Origin: Peribacter sp964404805
Lineage (GTDB): Bacteria; Patescibacteriota; Gracilibacteria; Peribacterales; Peribacteraceae
Direction: 5' to 3'
DNA length: 30,047 nucleotides
Assembly: GCA_964404805.1 (NCBI GenBank)
Contig: CAYOLJ010000005.1
Coordinates: forward strand, 1-30,047
Shown: one piece after another, positions 1-6,910 of the stretch
Position numbering within the stretch: the first letter of the stretch is position 1
Layout: every line of letters starts with the position of its first letter
The notes under the pieces: model-generated
Database searches by the model: none
The model's input: only the letters and a program-made list of their open reading frames with translations
Told to the model about the DNA's origin: nothing
Position numbers and translations under genes: made by a program

Positions 1-1554
1 CAGCAGACGCAGTGCGTCATTGGCCATCGAACGGGCAGCCGTAAGAACTCTGTCTTTCACATCAGGAGTGAAGGGGATTATTCCTTCGGGCATGCGGATG
101 AATCCGCACGATTCCACAATCACTTCGGGAGCACCTTTTGCGTGTGCAGTGAGACCTTGTGGTGTCTCAAGTAGAGTCACCATCCGTTTGGATTCCGATG
201 TGAAGGGAATCTCGGCTTTGCGGGGAGCGAGTCCATCCTCCTGATCTTTGTGCACGCCGGCTTTGGTCGCGACCACGACGAGTGATCCCTCGGTGGGATC
301 GCCTTTGATACCCCACGTGCCTCCCTCTCCGCGCACGAGCCGCGTATCCGAAGCGAGCACGGCGGCACGCAGCATGTCGCGGAGTGCCTCAGGCGGATCG
401 ATGCGCTGTTTGTCCTTTCGGAATTCCCCTTTGGGTTCATAGCCGCTCCCGGTGACGTCGTACGTTTCATCCCACATCCAGATGCGGCGCACGGTCATCT
501 CGTCTCGAGTGAGCGTGCCGGTTTTGTCGGAGCAGATCACAGACGTGCTCCCCAATGTCTCGACGGCTGGCAGGTGGCGGATAAGCGCGTTGCGCTTGAC
601 CATGCGCTGCACGCCGATAGCGAGTGAGATCGTCACGACGGCGGGCAGTGCTTCCGGCACCACGGCTACAGCCAGCGCCACACCAAAGATCACCATGTCG
701 AGAATCGGCTGGCCGCGCACAATACCGGCCCCGACGATGAAAACGACGATGACCGAAGCCCACTGAGCGAGGCGCTTGCCTACCGCATCCAAGTTTCGCT
801 GCAGCGGCGTGGAGCTCTCTTTCACCGTTTGGAGTAGTTGAGCGATCTTGCCGAATTCGGTCAGCATGCCGGTAGAGGTGACAATCATGGTGCCGCGGCC
901 GTAGGTGATGGCCGTACCGGCGAAGAGCATGTTGTGCCGGTCACCGATGGGGGGATTTTCACTGAGCATCGGTTCGATCGCCTTCGCTACGGGAATCGAT
1001 TCGCCGGTGAGCGACGCCTCTTCGGCGTGCAAGTTGACGGACTTCATCACGCGTCCGTCTGCGGGTACCCGATTGCCCGCTACCAGAAAAATTACGTCAC
1101 CCGGCACGATTTCTCGCGCGGGAATGTCTTTCTCTTCGCTGCCTCGCAGCACGGTGGCGAGAGGCGCGGCCATCTTGCGCAGAGCTTCTATAGCACGCTC
1201 CGCCCGGAATTCCTGAACGAATCCGAGCAGCACAGCGAAGACGACAATAACACCGATGGTGATAGCTTCGATTTGATGTCCCAGTGCTGCCGAGAGGGCG
1301 ATGGCAATGATCAGGATCACGATGAGCACGTTCTTTACTTGCTCGAAGAGAATCTTCCACGGCGAAATGCCATCTACTTTCTTGAGCTCATTGACTCCGT
1401 ATTCTTTGAGCCTGCGTTCTGCCTCTGTCTCACTGAGTCCGCTCTGCGCGGGTGTGTGCAACGCATCCACTGTTTCCTCCACTGTCATGGTGTGCCATAT
1501 ACTCTTTGCAAAGGGGTCCGGCGTGTGGAGGGGCTTTGCGGATGTACTGCTCAT
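1..1554 (-). CDS. P-type cation-transporting ATPase, type II (partial, C-terminus outside window)
   Basis: Membrane pump that uses an aspartyl-phosphate intermediate to move a cation, probably of the Ca2+/Na+ (type II) class. The 518 residues visible include the N-terminal cation ATPase domain, M1/M2 (about residues 65-105), the actuator motif TGES at 183-186, M3/M4 with PEALP at 300-304, and the phosphorylation motif DKTGTLT with D343. The frame stays open to base 1, so the hinge, the rest of the P domain and the last transmembrane helices lie outside. The ATG at 1554 starts MSSTSAKP; there is no Shine-Dalgarno. It follows the SDR gene on the same strand after 66 bp, so co-transcription is possible. 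Ion specificity cannot be decided because M5-M6 are missing. The family call is secure. Confidence 0.95.
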   Translation of the reverse strand, partial: MSSTSAKPLHTPDPFAKSIWHTMTVEETVDALHTPAQSGLSETEAERRLKEYGVNELKKVDGISPWKILFEQVKNVLIVILIIAIALSAALGHQIEAITIGVIVVFAVLLGFVQEFRAERAIEALRKMAAPLATVLRGSEEKDIPAREIVPGDVIFLVAGNRVPADGRVMKSVNLHAEEASLTGESIPVAKAIEPMLSENPPIGDRHNMLFAGTAITYGRGTMIVTSTGMLTEFGKIAQLLQTVKESSTPLQRNLDAVGKRLAQWASVIVVFIVGAGIVRGQPILDMVIFGVALAVAVVPEALPAVVTISLAIGVQRMVKRNALIRHLPAVETLGSTSVICSDKTGTLTRDEMTVRRIWMWDETYDVTGSGYEPKGEFRKDKQRIDPPEALRDMLRAAVLASDTRLVRGEGGTWGIKGDPTEGSLVVVATKAGVHKDQEDGLAPRKAEIPFTSESKRMVTLLETPQGLTAHAKGAPEVIVESCGFIRMPEGIIPFTPDVKDRVLTAARSMANDALRLL

Positions 1555-1620
1555 GGGCTCTATTCTCGCGGAAGTTTGAGGGCTGGCAAGGCAAAGCAGA
1601 TTCCGCACGGGTCGTTCTCC

Positions 1621-2382
1621 TCAGGCCGCAAGATATCCACCATCCACGAAGAGCGTTGCGCCGGTCACATAGCTCGCTTCGTCCGAAGCAAGGAATGCCA
1701 CGGCGGCTGCAATCTCTTCGGGTTGACCCATCCTCTTCATCGGCACACGGTCGGTGATGGCTTTCATGGATGCTGGGTCATCCTTGATCATGGCGACCAT
1801 GGGTGTGTCAATCGCTCCCGGACCGATGGCGTTGACGGTGATGCCGAGCGGCGCCCACTCAAGAGCCATGGTCTCGGTCATGCCGATCACACCCCCTTTT
1901 GTAGCGCTATAGTGTGCGGCGCCCATGAAGCCCGCGCCAACTTGCCCGCAGGCGATGGAGGCGATGTTGATGATGCGGCCGTACTTCTGTTTGGCCATTT
2001 CTTTCGCAGCGCGCTGCGCGCAGAGAAAGTAGCCTTTCAGGTTCACGTCGATCGTCTGTTGCCACTCTTCCTCAGTCATCTCCAGAGCTGGTTTGGGGCG
2101 GAAGATGCCCGCATTGTTCACGAGGATGTCGATCCTCTTAAATTGTTTGATGACGGCATCAAACACGGCATCAATCTGCTTCTTCTCCGTTACGTTCAAT
2201 GCAAATGCCGCTGCCGTGCCGCCGACTTTTTCGATTTCCTTCACCACAGATTCACATGTTTTGAGATCGATGTCGGTCACGATCACTGTCGCACCCTGCG
2301 CTGCCAGCGCAAGGGCATCGGCGCGTCCCATCCCGCGCTGTGCGCCGGTAACGAGGGCGACTTTTCCGGTGAGATCGAACAT
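1621..2382 (-). CDS. Short-chain dehydrogenase/reductase (SDR)
   Basis: Classical SDR oxidoreductase of 253 residues, the usual family length, predicted cytosolic and NAD(P)-dependent. Visible motifs are the cofactor loop TGAQRGMG (G13, G17, G19), NNAG at 89-92, and the catalytic Y158-x-x-x-K162. The likely catalytic Ser is S142, 16 rather than the usual 13 residues before the Tyr, so there is a small insertion around VGAGFMG. An acidic D36 or D38 after beta-2 suggests NAD(H) preference; this is inference. The start at 2382 was chosen because MFDLTGKVALVTG is the canonical SDR N-terminus and because a 17-nt all-pyrimidine leader precedes it; upstream in-frame codons run into repeat DNA. The substrate is unknown; FabG-like or sugar/alcohol dehydrogenase roles are possible. 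Confidence 0.93.
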   Translation of the reverse strand: MFDLTGKVALVTGAQRGMGRADALALAAQGATVIVTDIDLKTCESVVKEIEKVGGTAAAFALNVTEKKQIDAVFDAVIKQFKRIDILVNNAGIFRPKPALEMTEEEWQQTIDVNLKGYFLCAQRAAKEMAKQKYGRIINIASIACGQVGAGFMGAAHYSATKGGVIGMTETMALEWAPLGITVNAIGPGAIDTPMVAMIKDDPASMKAITDRVPMKRMGQPEEIAAAVAFLASDEASYVTGATLFVDGGYLAA

Positions 2383-2435
2383 AGGAGAGGGAGAAGAAAC
2401 ACTGTGAGTATAGGCTTCCTGTTCCGAGTGCCAAA
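2383..2435 (-). promoter_or_regulatory. Promoter and all-pyrimidine leader of the SDR gene
   Basis: On the minus strand a TATACT -10 box (2407-2412) lies 17 nt from a weak TTTGGC -35 (2430-2435). The predicted transcript starts near 2400, and bases 2399-2383 read TTTCTTCTCCCTCTCCT, 17 of 17 pyrimidines, directly before the ATG. There is no purine-rich ribosome binding site. Assigned by eye. Confidence 0.5.
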
Positions 2436-2477
2436 GGTTGTGTTGTTCTTTGGTTGTGTTGAGTCGGATGTTTAGCT

Positions 2478-2673
2478 TTTTCCACCTTTGTTTGGCGACA
2501 AAGGTGGAGCCAAAACGCTGGCGCGCCAACGCCAGCCCTGCTCGGCCCTGTTCCTCCTCGTCGGATCCTCCAAGGCTTCGGATCCGACTCGTCGGTGTCC
2601 CGCGCATGCGCGGGACGGCAGGGCCTTCCCCTTCACCTCCCGTGGCGCCCCCCTCCCCCGTCTCCTGTTTTGT
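2478..2673 (+). repeat. Structured intergenic repeat, copy 1
   Basis: One of two same-orientation copies of a roughly 190-bp element (the other is at 9288-9467). A 41-bp block (2493-2533) is identical to 9301-9341, with further identical blocks at 2553-2572 and 2617-2637. It holds a 10-bp hairpin (CCACCTTTGT/ACAAAGGTGG, 2482-2509), a GTCGGATCC/GGATCCGAC hairpin (2560-2588), and a perfect 20-nt palindrome at 2597-2616 that copy 2 lacks. It fills most of the 351-bp gap between divergent genes. Open frames in it lack a conserved product, so I call it non-coding. Confidence 0.85.
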
Positions 2674-2720
2674 ATTTTGTAAGTGTCTCACGCGAGATGG
2701 AACGGATCGACGAACACGCC

Positions 2721-2733
2721 TACAATCCCCACG
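2721..2733 (+). promoter_or_regulatory. -10 box abutting the acyl-CoA synthetase start (leaderless)
   Basis: TACAAT at 2721-2726 is followed by only 7 nt before the ATG at 2734, so transcription would begin at or beside the start codon. No good -35 is visible; TGGAAC at 2698-2703 is at the right distance but a poor match. Confidence 0.5.
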
Positions 2734-4803
2734 ATGTCCCTCCTGCGTCCTGATTCGGTTGCGGTGATCGGTGCCTCTAGTGATGAGCACAAAGTCGGAC
2801 ATTTGATTTTGCGTAACCTTCTCACACAGGGCTACAAGGGGAATGTCTATGCCGTGAATCCAAAAGGCGGAACGATTCTCGATCATGAGGTCTATGTTTC
2901 GGTGAGCGCGATTCCAGGTGATGTCGATGTGGCCGTGATCGCAACTCCTGCGGCAACCGTTCCGGCAATCGCGGAGGAATGCGGTAAGAAAGGGGTCAAA
3001 ACCCTCGTCATCATCAGTTCCGGATTTCGCGAAGTGGGAGTCAATGGTCGTGCGATCGAAGAGAAGCTCAAGCGCATTGTGAAGCGACATCGTATGTACC
3101 TTGTGGGGCCCAATTCGCTCGGGTTCATACGTCCGGGTATCGGGCTCAATGCCTCCTTTGCCAATCGGCTGCCGCCCGCAGGAGGCGTGGCACTCATCAG
3201 TCAGTCGGGTGCACTGGGTGATGCCTTCATCGACCGTGCCGATACCATTGGCCTTAAACTCTCGTTGTTTCTCAGTCTCGGCAACAAAGTGACGATGGAC
3301 GAATGTGACCTGCTCGAGATCTGTGAGAAGGATGCAGAGACAAAGGTGATCGGCCTCTATCTCGAGGGTATTGTGGATGGACGGCGATTCCTTGCGCTCG
3401 CAGAGCGGATCGGACGTACTAAGCCCATCGTGCTGCTCAAGGGGGGCATTACTGACAAAGGTCGTCAGGCGGCGTCATCCCATACCGGGGCACTGGCAGG
3501 GTCCGATGCGGCAGTCGAGGCAATCTGTGAGCAGGCGGGAATTCTGCGTGCACGATCCACGCGCCAGTTTCTCGATTTACTCCGCACACTCTCGCAGCAA
3601 CCACCTCTTCTCTCTGATCGCATTGCCATCGTCACGAATGCCGGTGGGCCGGGCGTACTCGCTACCGATGCGGCGGAGCGTGAGGGGATCATGCTTCCAT
3701 CACTCTCCTCCAAGAATGAATCAGCTCTGCATGCCGCACTCCCTCCGTCTTCGAGTGCCAAGAATCCCATCGACGTATTGGGTGATGCGCTGGCCGATCG
3801 CTACGAATGCGCACTGAATGCGGTGGCACAGGATCCGAACATCGATGGCGCGCTCGTCATTCTCACACCACAGATCATGACGCCAGCCACCGCGATTGCC
3901 GAGACAGTGACAGCGATCAAGGAGCGATATCCGCTCTTCCCCGTACTCGGTTGCTTCATGGGGGGCGAGAGTATTCGCGAGGCTGTATCTGTGCTTCATG
4001 CACACAACATTCCCAATTTCTCGTGCCCGGAATCCGCCATGCACATCTTTGCTTCGCTTCGTCGAAAACAGAAAGCAGAGAAGCGTCGTGCGATTCCTGT
4101 TAATGCAGGGCGTGCCACCAAGGCCAAGCGCATTTTGCAGTCTGGTGGGAAGGGGCTCCTCAACGAGGCACGAACACGTTCTCTTCTTGAACTCTACAAG
4201 ATTCCGTTGCCGCAGGGTCAGGTGGCCAAGACCGCGGATGCTGCCGTCAAAATCGCGCATGCCATCGGTTACCCCGTGGTGGCGAAAGTCAGCTCCAAAG
4301 AAATTCTGCACAAGATGGATGTGGGTGGAGTAGCTGTGCACCTCACAAATGATGCACAGGTGCGTGCGGCATTCACTCGAATCTCAAAGAGTGTGAAATC
4401 CAAAGCACCCAAGGCGCGTGTGGCCGGTGTGCTCATTCAGCAGAGTCTGCCGCCGGGCAGCGAATTTATCGTGGGCGCGCTCAAAGATGAGACTGCCGGA
4501 CATCTGGTGATGGCTGGGCTTGGGGGGATCTACACTGAGCTCTTCAAAGACACCGCCTTTCGTGTGTCGCCTGTTTCTACCGATCAGGCCTACTTCATGC
4601 TCACACAACTCAAGAGTTGGAAGCTTCTCTTGGGGCTGCGTGGCAAGCCGCAGCTGAACATCGATGCTCTTGCCGCGCTTATTTCCACTGTTTCCCGTCT
4701 TGCAGTGGAGTGCCCGCAGATCAGTGCGATTGATCTGAATCCCGTGTTGGTCACAGAGAACGATCTCACGATTCTCGATGCGAAGCTCATCGTGGGGGAG
4801 TGA
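2734..4803 (+). CDS. ADP-forming acyl-CoA synthetase (fused alpha-beta type)
   Basis: Converts acyl-CoA (typically acetyl-CoA), ADP and phosphate to the acid, CoA and ATP, giving substrate-level ATP in a fermentative cell. The 689 residues carry, in order, a CoA-binding Rossmann domain (about 1-130, starting SVAVIGAS), two succinyl-CoA-ligase-like domains (about 140-450) with the phospho-accepting H250 in SSHTGALAGSDAA, and an ATP-grasp domain (about 470-689) with H526 in ILHKMDVGGV, matching the second His used for phosphate relay in archaeal enzymes. This is the single-chain length; archaeal enzymes often split alpha and beta. I chose the ATG at 2734 because MSLLRPDSVAVIGAS is the family N-terminus and a -10 box lies just upstream; an earlier GTG at 2683 adds 17 unconserved residues from the repeat edge. 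The acyl substrate cannot be told from sequence. Confidence 0.94.
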   Translation: MSLLRPDSVAVIGASSDEHKVGHLILRNLLTQGYKGNVYAVNPKGGTILDHEVYVSVSAIPGDVDVAVIATPAATVPAIAEECGKKGVKTLVIISSGFREVGVNGRAIEEKLKRIVKRHRMYLVGPNSLGFIRPGIGLNASFANRLPPAGGVALISQSGALGDAFIDRADTIGLKLSLFLSLGNKVTMDECDLLEICEKDAETKVIGLYLEGIVDGRRFLALAERIGRTKPIVLLKGGITDKGRQAASSHTGALAGSDAAVEAICEQAGILRARSTRQFLDLLRTLSQQPPLLSDRIAIVTNAGGPGVLATDAAEREGIMLPSLSSKNESALHAALPPSSSAKNPIDVLGDALADRYECALNAVAQDPNIDGALVILTPQIMTPATAIAETVTAIKERYPLFPVLGCFMGGESIREAVSVLHAHNIPNFSCPESAMHIFASLRRKQKAEKRRAIPVNAGRATKAKRILQSGGKGLLNEARTRSLLELYKIPLPQGQVAKTADAAVKIAHAIGYPVVAKVSSKEILHKMDVGGVAVHLTNDAQVRAAFTRISKSVKSKAPKARVAGVLIQQSLPPGSEFIVGALKDETAGHLVMAGLGGIYTELFKDTAFRVSPVSTDQAYFMLTQLKSWKLLLGLRGKPQLNIDALAALISTVSRLAVECPQISAIDLNPVLVTENDLTILDAKLIVGE

Positions 4804-4831
4804 TAACAAAAGAGAGCACCGAAGTGCTCTC
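4804..4831 (-). terminator. Intrinsic terminator of the cold-shock gene with UUCG tetraloop
   Basis: An 8-bp stem GAGAGCAC (4812-4819) / GTGCTCTC (4824-4831). Read on the minus strand the loop is UUCG closed by C-G, an especially stable tetraloop, and the stem is followed by TTTTGTT. It lies 23 nt after the cold-shock stop. On the plus strand no T-run follows, so it probably serves the minus-strand gene mainly. Confidence 0.8.
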
Positions 4832-4854
4832 AGTTGAAATGCTGGATTACAGCT

Positions 4855-5049
4855 TTACGCGGCGACCACTCTGACCGCCTTCGGGCCTTTCTGGCCTTGC
4901 TCAACATCAAACTGCACGGCCTGACCTTCTTGCATACTGTCAAACTGTCCGTTGCACTCAGTGTTGTGGAAGAACAAGTCATCTGAACCTTCCATCGAAA
5001 TAAAACCAAATCCTTTGTCTGTCTTCTTCTTGATCGTACCTGTAGCCAT
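4855..5049 (-). CDS. Cold-shock protein (CspA family)
   Basis: Small single-stranded nucleic-acid-binding OB-fold protein of 64 residues, the usual family size. RNP1 is KGFGFI at 12-17 and RNP2-like DLFFHN is at 23-28; the final strand GPKAVRVVAA is typical. The ATG at 5049 gives the conserved MATGTIKKK start; an upstream in-frame ATG would add 18 residues from the leader. The 17 nt before the ATG are TTTTTTCTCCCCGTTTC, 16 of 17 not purine, behind a TATATT -10-like box (5065-5070). It is monocistronic, with its own terminator after the stop, and converges on the acyl-CoA synthetase. A role as RNA chaperone is known for the family. Confidence 0.96.
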   Translation of the reverse strand: MATGTIKKKTDKGFGFISMEGSDDLFFHNTECNGQFDSMQEGQAVQFDVEQGQKGPKAVRVVAA

Positions 5050-5104
5050 GAAACGGGGAGAAAAAATATAGAGAGGAGGACTCAGAGATATCTTCTGTGC
5101 CATC

Positions 5105-5309
5105 CAAGGGGCACCTTACGCCCCTTGAGGGGCAATAGCCATGAGAAATTCGATGAAAGCGGGAACAGTGAGAACTGCACCGGTAGCCTTTTTTATTGTG
5201 GGTATTGGTAGAACAGTGCGGTCGTGAGCTTGCGACTTTGAATCCCAGAGGGCGATTTTGAGGGGGTGGGCTCCGGAGAATTTAGGCCACCACGGTCAGG
5301 ATTTTATTT
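5105..5309. other. Gene-poor stretch with stem-loop and degenerate tRNA-like text
   Basis: I see no convincing gene here. An 8-bp hairpin, CAAGGGGC/GCCCCTTG (5105-5127), lies upstream of the cold-shock gene. Bases 5200-5260 on the plus strand contain tRNA-like words (GGTAGAAC, TTTGAATCCC), but no cloverleaf with a proper anticodon loop folds from them. The 8-mer ggtagcct at 5182-5189 recurs at the 3' end of the tRNA-Glu gene (6163-6170), on the other side of the AT-rich insert. Confidence 0.45.
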
Positions 5310-5603
5310 CTAAGAATCAACTATTTTTCCATTTATATATAGCGTTGATATGCCATTATTAAATGTTAATGAAATCATGGTCTTTCTCCCTAAGTATTCC
5401 GTAATGTCAGTTTTTACTAACAACTCTTTTTCTCCTTTTGTCCTAAAAACGATGAGAAAGTTGCCGTTTTTTTCAAAGGTGAGGTATGGATGCTGATTTG
5501 CATATTGTACGAATTTAATATTACTTTTTGGTTCACTCCAAGGAGGATTTACATCAGATGTAATCCAGAAATTGATTGAAAACTGTTCATCATTGATAGT
5601 CAT
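5310..5603 (-). CDS. Short LamG/concanavalin-A-like domain protein
   Basis: 97 residues rich in beta-strand pattern. The text FSINFWI, then FLIVFRTKG, then MISLTFNNGISTLYINGKIVDS is the signature of a LamG-type jelly-roll, where the last strand pair reads like a ligand-facing hairpin. A full LamG domain is about 150-200 residues, so this looks like a C-terminally truncated domain or the remnant of a larger protein. There is no signal peptide. Its ATG overlaps the stop of the upstream gene (ATGA at 5600-5603), which suggests translational coupling. Composition is AT-rich (about 35% GC in sampled lines), unlike its surroundings. Biological role unknown. Confidence 0.6.
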   Translation of the reverse strand: MTINDEQFSINFWITSDVNPPWSEPKSNIKFVQYANQHPYLTFEKNGNFLIVFRTKGEKELLVKTDITEYLGRKTMISLTFNNGISTLYINGKIVDS

Positions 5604-6145
5604 TCGGCTAGTGTGAGTAATTCAGGACTTTGAGTCAACTCATATCCATATTGTAAGACATACTGAAAATGAGACTGATCCAATTCGGCCAATTTTTTAA
5701 CCCCTATGTTACGGATATTTACACTATGTAGTATTCCACTAAGCTGAGAAGCTAAAAGAACTTCTTTGCGAGTTAAAGAGTGCCCATCAATTGCCTGATG
5801 TGGCTTTTCCCACCACTCGTCGAATGTAATAAAATCTGAATAAAGTTGTCCTGTTCCGAAACTTGCTCGTAGGTATCCTTCTTTTGTAAGAATCATTCCA
5901 GTCGCTGCTGTAGCTATATGATCAGAGCGTGGCAAACGAATTAGAGGAATCATTGTAGTCAGAACCTTAACTTGGCCTAAATTGAATTGCTTATAAATCG
6001 ATAAGTCACCACGTTCTTTTGCAAGAGTACGAATACTCGCGATAACATTGATTATTGGATAAATGGTAGTAGGAGCACTATAGTTTCGTACTCCAAAATT
6101 GATTGATTGCAAGTGGTCGGCCAGTACTTCTTTCGTTGGTCTCAT
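5600..6145 (-). CDS. Unknown protein in AT-rich insert downstream of tRNA-Glu
   Basis: 181 residues, not recognised. No signal peptide or clear membrane helix; the text looks like a mixed alpha/beta globular protein (for example IYPIINVIASIRTLAKERGD and FDEWWEKPHQAIDGHSLTRKEVLLASQLSGILHS). It starts only 16 nt after the 3' CCA of tRNA-Glu on the same strand, with no obvious promoter between, so it may be read from the tRNA promoter. It overlaps the LamG gene by 4 nt. Sampled lines are about 35% GC against 50-65% in flanking genes, which suggests recent acquisition. Function cannot be stated. Confidence 0.65.
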   Translation of the reverse strand: MRPTKEVLADHLQSINFGVRNYSAPTTIYPIINVIASIRTLAKERGDLSIYKQFNLGQVKVLTTMIPLIRLPRSDHIATAATGMILTKEGYLRASFGTGQLYSDFITFDEWWEKPHQAIDGHSLTRKEVLLASQLSGILHSVNIRNIGVKKLAELDQSHFQYVLQYGYELTQSPELLTLAE

Positions 6146-6161
6146 AGATTGATTTGGAACT

Positions 6162-6236
6162 TGGTAGCCTCACGGGGAATCGAACCCCGATTTCCAGGAT
6201 GAGAACCTTGTGTCCTAACCGTTAGACGATGAGGCC
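6162..6236 (-). tRNA. tRNA-Glu (anticodon CUC), CCA encoded
   Basis: Folds as a complete cloverleaf on the minus strand: acceptor GGCCTCA/TGAGGCT (with a G1-U72 wobble), D arm GTCTAACGGTTAGGAC, anticodon loop TTCTCAT giving CUC, T arm CGGGG TTCGATT CCCCG, and 3' ACCA encoded in the DNA. The anticodon stem CAAGG/CCTGG has one A-G mismatch, and the variable region is one base shorter than in E. coli tRNA-Glu. The 3' end borders an AT-rich insert. Confidence 0.97.
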
Positions 6237-6305
6237 GGCACGCGCAGTGTACTGATCCGACGAAGGCGCTGCAAAGCGGTTGATGCGGTTTTGGCGTAAA
6301 AGAGA

Positions 6306-6317
6306 TAGAATGCCGAC
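6306..6317 (+). promoter_or_regulatory. -10 box abutting the PH-domain gene start (leaderless)
   Basis: TAGAAT at 6306-6311 is followed by 6 nt and then the ATG at 6318, so the mRNA should have essentially no leader. The tRNA-Glu promoter must share this same 81-bp divergent gap. Confidence 0.5.
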
Positions 6318-6875
6318 ATGCGCATCTTTGCTCTCGAGACTGATACCCAGAAACTCAAGAAGCAGTTCCTCTCGGAAGGGGAGCAGGAGGTGCTCATGAC
6401 GTACTACCACAGTCTCTCGTTTTTCTTCGCAAGCCTGCGCGAGATGATCCTGACGATCCTGCTCGTTGCGATCGGGGTCGTTGCGACGATGTGGAGTGCA
6501 CCCCTCGGGTGGACGGTGGGCATTCTCTTTCTGCTCTGGTTCGTGTTCGTGTTCTTTAACCTACTCAAGGCATACATCGACTGGGCGTACGACTTCATTC
6601 TCGTTACCACCGACAAGATCATTTTCGTCGATCAGACCTCCATCTTCCGGCAAGAGATCAAACCACTCAATCTCGAGAATGTCGGTGGTGTGAGTGTAAA
6701 AACGCAGTACTGGAGCATCTTTCCGTTCGGCATCGTGAGTGTGCACCTTAAAGAGGGGCTGGGCGGCGATCGCATCGTCAAGAGTTACGTGCCGCACGCA
6801 CAGGAGGTGGCAGCCAAGATCAGCGAGGTCGTTACCAAGTATCAGCGGTACGATCATCAGCCGGATAAGCAATGA
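6318..6875 (+). CDS. Membrane protein with bacterial PH domain
   Basis: 185 residues. A short cytosolic N-terminus is followed by two close transmembrane helices (about 42-58 and 64-84) and then a bacterial PH-like domain (about 88-170) with the typical run ILVTTDKIIFVDQ, then IKPLNLENVGGVSV and FPFGIVSVHL, as in YdbS/PF03703-type proteins. The tail KYQRYDHQPDKQ is hydrophilic. Proteins of this type sit in the cytoplasmic membrane, and their role is poorly defined. The ATG at 6318 is supported by the adjacent -10 box and the lack of a competing start. It converges on uvrC with 35 bp between the stops and no visible terminator. Confidence 0.85.
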   Translation: MRIFALETDTQKLKKQFLSEGEQEVLMTYYHSLSFFFASLREMILTILLVAIGVVATMWSAPLGWTVGILFLLWFVFVFFNLLKAYIDWAYDFILVTTDKIIFVDQTSIFRQEIKPLNLENVGGVSVKTQYWSIFPFGIVSVHLKEGLGGDRIVKSYVPHAQEVAAKISEVVTKYQRYDHQPDKQ

Positions 6876-6910
6876 CCCTTGGGAGAGGGAATGTGTTTTG
6901 TGTTTACGAC

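Noticed and set aside
838..2475. Long plus-strand open frame (545 codons) antisense to the ATPase and SDR genes
   Set aside because: It mirrors the coding strand of two well-supported genes, and its translation is Cys/His/Arg-rich with no domain.
2438..2767. Open frames inside repeat copy 1, with similar ones in copy 2 (9248-9577)
   Set aside because: Similar peptides in both copies follow from DNA identity; indels shift the frames, and hairpins explain the conservation better.
5134..5220. 28-codon plus-strand frame MRNSMKAG...
   Set aside because: Too short, no start context of the kind used by other genes here, no homology seen.
5200..5275. Possible tRNA on the plus strand (GGTAGAAC and TTTGAATCCC words)
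   Set aside because: No acceptor stem, no T33 in a 7-base anticodon loop and no proper T stem; at most a degenerate remnant.
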